Assembly: GCA_030581615.1 (NCBI GenBank) | Contig: JAKTTT010000012.1 | Location: 1 to 64,000, forward strand | Direction of reading: 5' to 3' | Source: Alloascoidea africana | Taxonomy: Eukaryota; Ascomycota; Alloascoideomycetes; Alloascoideales; Alloascoideaceae | Length of the DNA stretch: 64,000 nt | In this document: positions 10,704 through 21,332 of the stretch, in pieces | Position numbering within the stretch: position 1 is the stretch's first letter | Layout of the letters: every line of letters begins with the position of its first letter | Notes under the pieces: generated by a model | Seen by the model: only the letters and a program-made list of their open reading frames with translations | What the model was told of the DNA's origin: nothing | The model's database searches: none | Translations under genes and position numbers: made by a program

Positions 10704-12090
10704 GGGCAGGATTGGAACGGAGGAGGCAGAGGCAGAGGCAAAAGAAGCAGAAGAAGCAGAAGAAGAAGCAGAAACGGCACTTTATATAGCAGCAGAGAGG
10801 GGGCGTCTCGTGAACCCTCGACCCAGGGCTTTTTGCTTTGGGGCCATGGATGGTTTCTCACCTCCAGCACCGGCATCACATCTAGCATTAGCTCTGGCTC
10901 TAGCTCGAGCTCCAGCTCTATCTGGCCGGTCTGGGGAAGCGCGGCTGCGACACGCGCCCGCCGCCCATAGCCGCGCACACACCCACACACACAGTCACGG
11001 GTGTGTGGGTGTACCACCTGGGCAGCACCACAGAGCACACGTGATGGAACATATAAAAGAGTTTATGACCGGCGACTTCACCGGGACAGAATCCAGGCCG
11101 GAGATACACTCTCTTGGGTTTAATCTCGCCTCGTCCGTGGGCCGTTGTCCGCGCGCCCGAGGGTTAGTCGGACGGCACGAGACTCGGTGCCGGTATCGAG
11201 CCGTGGGGATGGACACCGCCGCGGCGACACCGGCAGAACGAGGGCTGCTGGAGAGGAAAAGAGAGAGCGAGAGAAAAGCGCGAGAAAAAGGGCCTGGTGG
11301 ACGGAGGCACAAGTGTCGCGGCCGCCGCGGCATGGCGCATGGCCCGGGCACACGCACGCACGCACGCAGCCGATCTCAGTACCCGCACCCGGCCGCGCCC
11401 AGCACACTCGGACCCGCCCCTGTGGCCCCGGCCGTCTTTTTGTCCGCTGCTTTTTCACTTTTGCTGCCGTTTCTGGCCGGTGAGTGCGAGCCTGAGCCTG
11501 AGCCTGAGCCATTCGTCTTTCTCTTTTTCATCCTTTTGCTGCTTTTGCTGCTGCTTCCGGCGCCGGACGACTGTGTCAAGTCTCAGTTCTCAGTTCAGAA
11601 CTCTTAATTCTCAATTCTCAATTCTCAATTCTCAATTCTCAATTCTCACCGCGATCGCGATTGCCGCCTATCTGCCATCTCCAGCTGGTTTCACTCTCGT
11701 TTGCACTCTCGTTCGCACTCACTCGCACTCTCGCTCGGTGCATACCGTCCGGATTGTCCACAACCACAATTACAATTGTTCCATTCCCATCTCATCACAG
11801 AGCTGCCCCTTTCTCTTTCTCTTTCTCCTTCTCTGTTTCTGTTTCTGTTTCCCCTTGACCCTTCTCATCCACATTCACGTCTCCATCCCCAACCCAATCT
11901 CAGTCCACCGCACCCAGCCGACCGCTGCCATTGGCCCTGGTCCGTTTTCCCTGTGTCTCTCTCTCTCTCTCTCTCTCTCCGACTTTCTCTCTGACTAGCG
12001 CCAACGCTCCCGCTACACCTCCAGCCCCAGCCTTCTCACTCACACTCCAACTCCAACTCCAACTCCCACTCCTCCCTCTTTGTCCTCGCC
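10704..12090. promoter_or_regulatory. shared ACH1/SVL3 upstream region, GC-rich then CT-rich
   Basis: About 1.4 kb separates the divergent starts of ACH1 and SVL3. The ACH1-proximal half (about 10850-11450) is very GC-rich with CA/GT and CACG runs. The SVL3-proximal half is pyrimidine-rich on the plus strand, with (AATTCTC)6 at 11606-11647, TTTCTC-type tracts and a CT run near 11956-11978. Long open frames here on both strands come from composition and resemble no protein. No specific factor site could be assigned with confidence. Confidence 0.5.
11606..11647. repeat. (AATTCTC)6 tandem repeat
   Basis: Six consecutive 7-bp AATTCTC units lie in the SVL3 upstream region, with a degenerate CAGTTCTCAGTTC run just before them. 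Confidence 0.9.
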
Positions 12091-14804
12091 ATGACTCCGA
12101 GGCCTTCCGTCCTGGCCAGTATGTGTCCTTCGCTGCACGCAAATAGTCCCTCTACCCCCCCATCACTGACTGACTAACCAACCCAACCAACCCGTTCTTT
12201 CTTGTTCTAATTTGTACCTCTAGTCGGCTCAACTCCCTCGCTAGCGTTCCTCGCCTGGAGACTCTCGCTCTGTCCAGAATGCTCCGTGGCGGTTCTTTCC
12301 GACTCTGCCGAGCCCATAACCTGGAGGTATTTATCCGTGACTCTTAGCACTATTTGTCCCCCCCCTTTTTTTTTTTTCTTTTTTGTTCCGAAAGGGGAGG
12401 GAGAAAATTCACTTTTAGTACCGCCCGCCCACTAACCAACACAAAACTCTCGAAACATGCAAATAGATCCTCAAAATTTGGAAACTCTCGCTACGTTCCA
12501 AATAAACCATTCTCTTCAATTCGGCACGCTTTTGCCTCAGATGGCCCCCCCAACATTGTGATCGTGAGCCCGGACTCGATCGAGGATCTGACTCGTATCT
12601 GCGAAGCTCTCAAAGCGCCCATCCAGGCCTTTCCCAAGACCATTGTGCTGCTGCTGTCGCCGACCTGTGTCAACCTCTACTCGCTGGTCGCCGCCCTTCT
12701 GCCCGCGACCGGCGTGTTTTCGCTGGTCCTGGACGCCGACGTGAGATCCCTTGCTCCCGACACCTTGTTCCTGAGAGGATCCACCGCGGACTGCTTCCTG
12801 GGGCCCAGCCATCTCGCGGATGCCAACACTGGTGCCAGCACTGGCACCAGTGCTGGTCCACCGCTGCTCCACGACCTCGTCGCCGGCCTCAACACGGTCG
12901 ACGTGCTCTCGCGCTACGTGCCCAGCCCGCGGGACCTGCTCCAGCTCCAGTGGGAGCGCGCGATCCCGGCCATCGCAGTCGACTTCCTGGCGGTGCTGGC
13001 CGAGCAGCCGGACCCGGGCCTGCTGTTCGACCAGCCCGTTCTGCGCCCGCTGGCCACGGGCGTGTTGAACGAGCTGCTGGCCGTCGCCCACAAAATGGGC
13101 TGTGAGTTCCCCAGCTTTGCCCAGTATCAGCTCCACGTTATCGACCTCGTCAAGCTCGCCTACCCCAACGCTTCCCTTTCTTCCTCCTCCCCCATCGCAG
13201 ACCCGGCACTGGCCTATCTGGAGTCAACCCCCGTCTTCCACAACTTTGCCCTCCGCCTCCCGCTCCACGAGGACCTGGTCCTACTGCAACCGCTGCTGCT
13301 CGCCGACGACTGCGGCGTGAAAACCCCATACCTCGAGTTCCTCTTTGCGATGGTCTCCCAGTACTCCAAACTCAACTCGAAAAATCCAAATCCAAATTCA
13401 AACTCGCTGTTTTTTGTCCGCAAAAACCTCTACGACGACACATGGAACGCTCCCGGAGTTCCCGGAGACGAAATCGACCCAATCTCACGGGCCCAGCTGC
13501 AATCCCAGCAGTCCCGTAGACAAGACTTAAACACCAACGGTGGCTACTTTTATCCAAATGGTTCTTTACCACCACCGCCCGTCAAGCGAAACAGCGTACA
13601 TAGCACCCATCATCACCAGCAACACCCCCAGCAGCGCAGTATTAACATGACCGAAGACCCAGCGGCCGACCCGATACCCTACCGAACCTCCAGTGCCGTG
13701 CCCAGCATCGTCCACAGCGTGGCCCCCAGCGTCCCAGACTCCATCATCTATCCGTCCTTGACGCCCGACCAGGCTGCAAATTTTGACATTATGAGCTTCA
13801 CGGGCCGCAGAAACAGAAGACAGTCCCGCGGTGACACGCTGACCCGAAGCTCCCGATCCAAGTCCTACAACGATGTTAAAAAGCCTTTCCAGGCTCTCTC
13901 CCTCGAAATGGACTCCGTGCTGGGAATGACCTCCGAAAGATATGGCGCAGTGGACACGGGCAGAAGAGTCTCGAGAATACAGACTCCAGGAACAGCTTCC
14001 CAGTCTCAGTCTCAGGCTCAGTCTCAGTCTCAGTCCCAGTTCCCCTTCCCACCACAACCGCCAGGAAGCATCCGTCGCTTGTCCCAGGGAACCTCTCAGG
14101 GAACTACTCAGGGAACCGGCATGGGCGGTGCTCCCCGTACAAGCAGATCGAACCCAAGGCTGTATAACGACTTTGCCATTGGTCGTGATACTCTGTCAAT
14201 CCAGAGTGGAATGGGAATGAACATGCTTCCGCCTTCTAGACGAAGTTCGGGCAATCCGCTTGACCAAGGAGGGTCTCCCAGTATCAATGGGTCTTATCGC
14301 CAGCAGCAGAGATACAACCCCCAGATGCAAATGCAAATGCAAATGCCTCTGCCCCAGGCGGAGGGATTCTCATTGCCTGGTAAATCTCTGCCTCCTAACT
14401 CGGAAATGAGCCGAAATGCCAGGTCCGGCTCAGCTCCATCCTCAAGAACGAATTCTACACCAAATTCCACTTTCACGATTAACGAAAATGAAATGAGCGG
14501 TGCAGGTTCTGGTGCAGGTTCAGGTTTAAGCTCGGGACTTTCGGGTCCTGGAAGTGGTCTCTACCTACCACCCAGTAAACCTCTTGATTCTTCATTTACA
14601 GGATTGACAAATGGGAAACATAGTAATGGGTCAAGTACAAATTTATCGCAGCAGCAGCAGCAACAACAACAACATCAGATACAAAACAACAAATCTGAAC
14701 CTGTTGTTACAACTACAAGTTTGACAAAATCGAAATCGATCAAGTCCACAAAGGATAAAAAATCAAGATTTGGTTTTGGAAGGAAAAGGAAAAATCACAA
14801 ATGA
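12091..14804 (+). CDS. SVL3: Svl3/Pam1-family cortical protein (3 exons)
   Basis: Svl3 and Pam1 are fungal cell-cortex proteins of poorly defined function linked to vacuole and endocytic phenotypes; their N-terminus resembles a Rossmann/ketopantoate-reductase fold. Exons by hand: 12091-12118, 12224-12326 and 12467-14804 (2469 bp, 822 residues). Introns are GTATGT...GACTAAC...CTCTAG and GTATTT...CACTAAC...AAATAG. The spliced start reads MTPRPSVLAIGSTPSLAFLA, then WRLS and SSKFGNSRYVPNK, matching the family's dinucleotide-fold opening and its SxxFGNxRxxP block. These segments are absent from the unspliced frame. The C-terminal half (about residue 370 on) is low-complexity: Gln, Ser and Gly runs with RRxS-type sites, ending in a Lys/Arg-rich tail. 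GC-rich at the 5' end, AT-rich at the 3' end. Confidence 0.85.
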
Positions 14805-16493
14805 TTTTATTAAACACAAGAAAGAAATGAAAGATGCGAAATGTGTAGTTATACACACATTCATTCCATTTTTTTTTTTTTTTTAATTCGCTCATCAAAA
14901 CATACAACTTAATCAATCATTGTCATCATTATAATCATTATCATCATAATTGGAGGAGGCTAGCGACTTGTAATTTGTTCTATATATTTTTGTTTTGTTT
15001 GTTTGTTTGTTTGTTTGCAATGGAGTAGCATTTTTTTTTTCTCTCTAATATTTCATACATGTGCGCGGAAACAAAAGAAACAAAAAGAACAGAACAAAAC
15101 AGGAAATGGAGCTGTCCAAGAACAGTACAATACAATACAATACAATACAATATACAGTATGGTGAAGAAGAGCAAAAGCAAAACACAAGAGAAATAAAAT
15201 GAATTGGAATGGAATGGAATAGAATCTGGAGATTCATCATATAATCCAAGAGGAAGAACAGAACAGAACAGAAACCATTGATTGATTGAATGAATGAATG
15301 AATCATTCAAAGAAGGAAAAAGGAAGGAAAAAAAGAAGATTGGATCCAACCGTTTTTTTTTTAGATGAAGCATGATTTGTTTTATTCATGGGGGATTAAA
15401 TTAATAATTTTTATTATTATTATTATTATTATTTTTATATTTTTATTCTCGAACAGCAAAAGAGAACGAGAGGAAACTTTATAAAGTAGAACAAAGTCTG
15501 GTTTACAACAAAATCCAGTGTCTTGCTCTTGCCTCTTATTTTCATTTTTTATTTCATTTGTTTTCTCTTATCTTGTGGTCCCTTCCTTACTGTATCGTTT
15601 GTTTGCCTTCCTTCCCATAATTTTTTATTTCTTTTTCTTTTCTATTTGGTGTGTGTTCTCCTTTCCTTAGCTTTCCTTGATTGTCAAAAAAGTGATATAT
15701 CCTATAAAATAGTACCTCTCGTTCTTTCCCTATTCCATTAATAATTAATTTAATACATCTTTTTCTTCAACACAAAAAAATAAAACAATAGAATTTTCTC
15801 TTGTGGTTAATTGAGACCTTCCAAGATTTTCTATTCAATTGTTTTGGATCCGATGATATGTGACATCAACAACAATCAACATTTCCTGAATCTTTTGATT
15901 TGGTATTCAGATTTCACATGTTTTAGTTTCTAGAATCCCAATACTCAATGTTCAATACCCAATAACCTCCTAAACTTTTCATTATTGTTGATCACCGGAT
16001 CCAGATTCTTGAACCCAATTCCGCTACCAAGGGTGGTAATTAATTAAAAATATACAACAAATAATAGAAAATTGGAAATTGGAATTGGAATTGGAACTGT
16101 ACGGGGGATCAACAATAAATCACCCCGCGCAACCATTCCAACTAATTAAAATATCGTTCACTGGCCGCGGCCGCACGCGCGCGTGGGCGCGAGGCTGTGC
16201 TTGCAGCTTCTCTTGCAGCTGAATTGATGTTCGCTGCATAGAAGAATGCACCGGTGCAGCCATGGAAGCTGGCCCCCCAGACTCTTGACTCTCCTCTTTC
16301 TCCGGCGAAGGGAGGAGGAGGGGATCTTATATATTCCAGTGTCCTCGTCCCCTGTACGCCGAAGAGCCCGTCCAGAAACTATCTCGGTCTGTTTGCTCCT
16401 ATCCTCCTCGTGGTGTCTGTGTTTGTGTTTGTGTCGCTCTCGCTCTGCACTTTTCCATCCTCTATCCGTGCTCTCTGCTCTGTCACCACCACA
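14805..16493. other. gene-free interval with microsatellites
   Basis: Contains the SVL3 3' region and the leader of the pogo-derived gene. Simple repeats: (TTTG)n about 14997-15017, (ACAAT)5 at 15127-15151 and (TTA)n about 15411-15431. Homopolymer T tracts are frequent. A compact GC-rich block (about 16160-16200, with GCGGCCGC and ACGCGCGCG) sits 300 bp before the next start. No protein-coding gene or RNA gene is recognised. Confidence 0.55.
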
Positions 16494-16497
16494 ATGA
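16246..16497 (+). other. 83-codon upstream ORF ending on the next gene's start codon
   Basis: An ATG at 16246 opens a frame that stops at TGA 16495-16497. The start codon of the pogo-derived gene is 16494-16496, so stop and start overlap as ATGA. The encoded peptide is compositionally ordinary for the CT-rich leader and has no recognised domain. It may repress or couple translation of the downstream gene, or may be removed if the leader is spliced. Confidence 0.35.
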
Positions 16498-18503
16498 AGA
16501 CGACCTCTTCATCCATCACGACGAGAGCCAAGATGGGATCAAAACATCTCAACTCCCCACGCGAAATCAACATTCGAAACGCCATGTCGGAGCTTGAAGA
16601 AGGCGTCCATGCAAATATCAAAGATGCGGCCCGTGCCCATGGTATCCCCTATACAACGCTCTACTTCCGTGTAAAGGGGAGAAAATCCAAGGACACCTCG
16701 ATCCAAGTGGTTAGACAAGAAGAATTGTTGACGGCTTCGGAAGAAACTCTCTTGACCCAATACGTCTCGATCCTTTCAAGTGGTGGGTATCCTTGCACTT
16801 TTAGACACATTTTTGAACTCATAAAGGAGATCATCAACAGAAGAGAAGCAAAATCTCAAAGACATGTTCATCATCGTCATCAGCATCATCATCAGCAGCA
16901 GCAGCAACATTTGGTGAAAAAACAGGATATGGGCACTTCCCATAAGACCTCAGTTTCCAATTCAAGCTCCCCGTATTTAGCATCAGCATCAGCTTCTGCC
17001 TCGTCATCCGCTTCGTCATCAGTGTTGACCACATTGTCAGCTTCAACTTCGTCAACCACAACTGTTAGCATGAGCAGCAGCCCCCGGAGCTCGTATTCAA
17101 TGAGTAGCGCGGATGGGAGTCCCACGACTCCAATTTACTCAACCTCAGCGTCCACCTCTGCCCTCGTTTACTCTGCTTCTGGTTCCACAAGTGCACTCAA
17201 CAATACCCTAGGCTCTTATAATTCCTATGGTTCCTATGGTTGTTTACCCAACAATCTCGTCTACAAGAGTAACTATCCGAATCAAACACAACCCCCAAAT
17301 TACACACTATCTGGTAATGGTACAGTTGGTGGTCCACTTGGTGAATTTTACACAACTTCTCAATATCAACTCGTAACCCCAACTCTTCACGATCCAACAA
17401 CAAACATGCTGCATCATGAGTTTCCGGATTACAGGGTCTTGGATATACATGAAAACGGACAAATCATGAATGGATTTGCCTCAGGCAGTCCTGGAATGAT
17501 AGCGGGAACGGGAACGGGAACAGGAACAGGAACAGGAACAGTAGCTGTAACTTCTTGTGGTACCCTTGGAACTGGGCCCACAACAATTGCTCCAAACTCT
17601 GCCCTTCTCAACAAGTCTTTAATATCTTCTCGTTCTGCATCCGTATCTGGTTCTTCATCCATTTCGTCTATTCTCCCCGATTACAAAACTTGTAAAGCAT
17701 GGACTCAACGTTTCATGAAACGACATCCTGAACTACCTTCAAATTTATGTCAACCGGTGGACAAGAACAAGACAAGTAACTATTTGGAAACAACTTTGAA
17801 AAAATGGTTCAAAGGTTATGAGAAACTCGTCACAAAACACAAAATCACAGGTGAAAACGTTTATAATATGGATGAAACCGGATTTGTGCTGGGTGAGACC
17901 CAACGACGATGGTCTATCATTGACAGCTCCATGGTAAAAGTGAACCAGCCACGTGGTGATAACATTTCGGTATTGGAATGCATCTGTGGTGATACAACCA
18001 CTCTTAACCCTTACATTGTTTTCAAAGGCAGATGCATTGATCGTAATTGGTTCCCCTATGATACAGATGAAAGCTGGCAATTCATTTGTAGTGAAAATGG
18101 ATCAACGAACAGCCATATCATGTACGACTGGCTCGTCAACTGCTTCGACCGATTCACAAGACAAAAGGCACATAACAGGGCAAGATTACTCATTTACAAC
18201 GGTCGACCAACCCATCTTACAGGTAAATTTTTGGATCATTGTATCTCTTCAAACATCCATCTTCTCATGATGCCTCTTAGTACCTCTCACATTCTCCAAC
18301 CATTGGATTTATCAATATATGGACCACTCAAATATAAAATGGCCTATGAGATGGATGCTCTGTTGGCAAAAGGGTTGCCCAAAGTTCTCAAACCAGATTG
18401 GATCTCATGTCTTAAAAAGGCAAGAGCGTTCTCCATGACGGTGGAAAATATCGATAGCGGGTTCAAAAAAGCCGGTTTGATACCGTTTGCCCCATTCTAC
18501 TGA
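16494..18503 (+). CDS. domesticated pogo/Fot1-type transposase (psq HTH + CENP-B HTH + DDE-1 domain)
   Basis: The 669-residue uninterrupted frame has three transposase parts. A psq-type HTH lies at residues 21-65 (SPREINIRNAM...ARAHGIPYTTLYFRVKGR). A CENP-B/Tc5-type HTH begins at 77-120 (LLTASEETLLTQYVSILSSGGYP). Residues about 121-392 are a His/Gln/Ser/Thr/Gly-rich insert. The HTH then resumes (YKTCKAWTQRFMKRHPEL) and leads into a DDE-1 core. First acidic motif: NMDETGF (about 459). Third: LQPLDLSIYGPLK (about 602). The second, normally DGHxSH, reads YNGRPTHL (about 568), so the second catalytic Asp is Asn. The frame is intact despite this, which suggests a host gene under selection, like CENP-B, Abp1 or the Pdc2 family. 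The start is the first in-frame ATG; no terminal inverted repeats were noticed. Likely a DNA-binding regulator; its targets are unknown. Confidence 0.85.
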   Translation: MKTTSSSITTRAKMGSKHLNSPREINIRNAMSELEEGVHANIKDAARAHGIPYTTLYFRVKGRKSKDTSIQVVRQEELLTASEETLLTQYVSILSSGGYPCTFRHIFELIKEIINRREAKSQRHVHHRHQHHHQQQQQHLVKKQDMGTSHKTSVSNSSSPYLASASASASSSASSSVLTTLSASTSSTTTVSMSSSPRSSYSMSSADGSPTTPIYSTSASTSALVYSASGSTSALNNTLGSYNSYGSYGCLPNNLVYKSNYPNQTQPPNYTLSGNGTVGGPLGEFYTTSQYQLVTPTLHDPTTNMLHHEFPDYRVLDIHENGQIMNGFASGSPGMIAGTGTGTGTGTGTVAVTSCGTLGTGPTTIAPNSALLNKSLISSRSASVSGSSSISSILPDYKTCKAWTQRFMKRHPELPSNLCQPVDKNKTSNYLETTLKKWFKGYEKLVTKHKITGENVYNMDETGFVLGETQRRWSIIDSSMVKVNQPRGDNISVLECICGDTTTLNPYIVFKGRCIDRNWFPYDTDESWQFICSENGSTNSHIMYDWLVNCFDRFTRQKAHNRARLLIYNGRPTHLTGKFLDHCISSNIHLLMMPLSTSHILQPLDLSIYGPLKYKMAYEMDALLAKGLPKVLKPDWISCLKKARAFSMTVENIDSGFKKAGLIPFAPFY

Positions 18504-21332
18504 TCCAAAGTTTACCTTTCTATTTTCTATTTTCTATTTTATTTTATTTTCTTCTTTCATGTCTATGCTTTTTTATGATGATTCTATTTTACTTTCTATT
18601 CTGCATTTATGTTTTTTAAAATTTTTTATGTTGAACGATTGTGAAGCTTTCCTTGTCTTTCATTGATGGTACATATATATATATATTGTGAATAGGGAGA
18701 TGATTGTAGTTTATGAATTGTACAAGTCTGACCTAAACTGATTCATTTGCATACCCAGGTTTTCCTCATTAACGGAGAGGGGGGGGGGATACACTAGAGG
18801 AACAAAGTTTCTGTCGAGAGCGGCTGTAAAGAGTAACCGGGGTTTCCTAATCCGGGGATGCATGGACGACCGCCAGCCCTGTCGCGTGTTGTCCGGAAGA
18901 ATAAGAATAAGAATATGAATATTAGCCATAGCCCCGAGATCAAGATCAGAAATCACAACGACAGAAGATCGGGAAGCAGAATTACGAAATGCGAAGATCT
19001 GGTGTAAACAGACGCACAGAAGCCTCTCATTCTTCTAGAAGGCTGTGTATTGCATGCATGGAACTTTCGCTGCGTCGATTTGCGCCTTTGGCCTGCATCG
19101 CATGCATCCATGCGTCATGCACATAGCCATCCTGTCTGGAAATTGATTGGCCAAACTTTCCCAACGCGGCAATAATGTCTATTCAATATAATATAATATC
19201 ACAGCAGGGCTATGTTCCAATTCATCCAGTATCTGTTTATCTTTCTACCCACCCTGGCTTTGACAGCTACAGGGGGCAGGCAAATAATTAGAATAGAAGT
19301 TGAATTTGAATTGAATTGAATTAGAAAACAACAAAGTAAAGATCTTCGAAAGCTTGTTTCCATTTCCAAAGTTCATATCCTTACAATACACAATTTACCG
19401 GTCATTATTTTGTCCACTTTGCCCCGTTTTCAGATTTTCCCAATTTTTTTCTTCTTTGGTAAAACTGATCGAAAACAGTTAGACTGTTCAGTGGGCTTAG
19501 AATACCTCTTAACTTCTCTATTGTCTTGTATGTTTCAAGGTTTTTTACTACCAGCCCCGCCCCCCCTTATTTCTACTAAATATAGGTTTATCTTTAATCC
19601 GACTAGAAATCTTGTCAAGTTCGCAATAACACTCGTTGGTGTGATCAACACTGACAAACAGGATTTTTGAGCAGTAGTCAGTGAGTCAAGGAACGTTGAT
19701 ATTCGGATATACGCGCAAGCCATTCTGGTATATATCCTTCTGATGACCTGTCCTCATCATGATTGCTGTTATGGTCTGCTAATCAACAAATTTATTGGGA
19801 ATCATTCTTTAACTAGGGAACTCCAAAAGTATGGATCACTTTTTGCGATATGTTGTTTTAATGGATTTTTTCCCTCTACTATAATCAACTATTTGCAAAA
19901 TATTTAAAGCTTTTAATAGTTGCACTTTTGGTTCATTCGTAACAGAGTTGATACAGAAAGCAAAAAGATATTTTCTTTTTGAAGCGTCGTCTTTTTATTA
20001 CTATCTACGGATCTCTAGAGGAAAGTGAACTGCTGATTCCCAAAATGTCCTATTTGTTCTACTATTTTGAAAACACTCAATTATACATTTTTTGAAAGGC
20101 TTTGTGGATGAAATATCAGTAATAACAAAGTTAGAAGCGTTTTGTGTAATGTTTTTGAAGCTGAAAAGAACCATCAATTCAAACAAGAAAATGTTAGCAA
20201 ACCAAAACAATCAATAAAACTGGAAAATTATAAGGTCCCGTCATCCATGTATACTTTTGCAGCATGTCCAGTATCAAGTTTTCTTTTAAAGATTAATCCA
20301 CTTGTGCCATCCTGTCCAGACATGTATACAATTGTTCAAACGACTCTCTCAAGCGGACGGAATAAAATTACTTCCCAGATTAGCCATTATATTTATTTTT
20401 TATTTTTTCTGAAACAAGACAATGTAATTGTTCTCGTTAATACCCTTGTGTTCAATCAATTTAATTATACCAAAGATCTTTATCTAATGACATATTCTAA
20501 TCATAAAACGATAGTTGTGTCTCAAACTGTGTTCTTTCGCATACAAAGAAAAAAAAAGATCTCTACTGCGTCGTTTTCTTTGCCTGAAATAAAACTGATG
20601 TCTTGTTCTATTATAATTGAGTGATTGTGGAGATCGGAAAAATGATAATTCGGTCTTTGTCAATCTTGGTCAACTTATCGACAGGAACAAGCCTCTTATT
20701 AAAAAGTTCCATTCTACCCGACTTTAACAACTTCTGTGGTCAACTACACCTTCCATATCATCAAATTCCAATCAAGAGTCTCTAAATCAAACAAATAAAA
20801 TGATCTTTCTTTCGCTGTCCTAGACAAACTTGGATACTGGTGGTCCAAATCTTGTGCCATTCCCAGTTCGTGCGAAAACTTAACAATAGATTAAGAATTT
20901 GATTAGTCTCTCACAATCAGTGGCTTTTTACTGTAGCGTTTTGAGACACTACAGACATGATGAGGAAAAATATTAATGAACAAAACTCATACATTGATCT
21001 ATGTAGCCAACTATTTTTTAAAACAATCAGAATCAGAATTGTATTTTGCAAGCTATCTCTGTCAACAAATTTGCCCATATAAACCACAACATGGTCAACA
21101 CGGAAAAGCAAGCTAAATCTGAAAGGGTTACCAAAGAACTGAATTTCCAACTAAAAAAATCAAAAATATAAAAATAAAAACCACAATCAATCATTATTCA
21201 CTAACTTATAGCTTGATGTAAACACAGTCTAGATAGCACAATGTATAATACAAACAAAAAATCCATCCATGCTGACTGAATAGTTCCAAAAGAAAATCAC
21301 CCTATCTTTGTCCCTTTCCATACCAAAAACAG
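18504..21332. other. 2.8-kb interval without a recognised gene
   Basis: The left part holds the 3' region of the pogo-derived gene (AT repeats near 18671-18685). A G-run (about 18780-18788) and a short GC-rich patch (18830-18900) follow. The rest is AT-rich. Short frames at 19410, 20142 (160 codons) and 20917 resemble nothing known and have Phe/Ile/Lys/Ser-heavy composition typical of chance frames. A decayed gene cannot be excluded. It ends at the 3' end of the RCK2-like kinase. Confidence 0.5.

Noticed and set aside
10447-11607. 386-codon plus-strand frame overlapping the ACH1 start
   Set aside because: Composition-driven (Arg, Ala, Glu, Pro-rich in a GC-rich stretch), antisense to the conserved ACH1 N-terminus, no recognisable domain.
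11297-11998. 233-codon frame in the SVL3 leader
   Set aside because: Translation of CT-rich DNA into Ser/Leu/Phe runs; overlaps several other open frames of the same origin.
12537-13136. 199-codon minus-strand frame inside SVL3
   Set aside because: Antisense shadow of the GC-rich SVL3 5' region; no domain.
20142-20624. 160-codon frame at 20142
   Set aside because: No similarity recognised; Lys/Ser/Phe/Ile-heavy composition typical of chance frames in AT-rich DNA.
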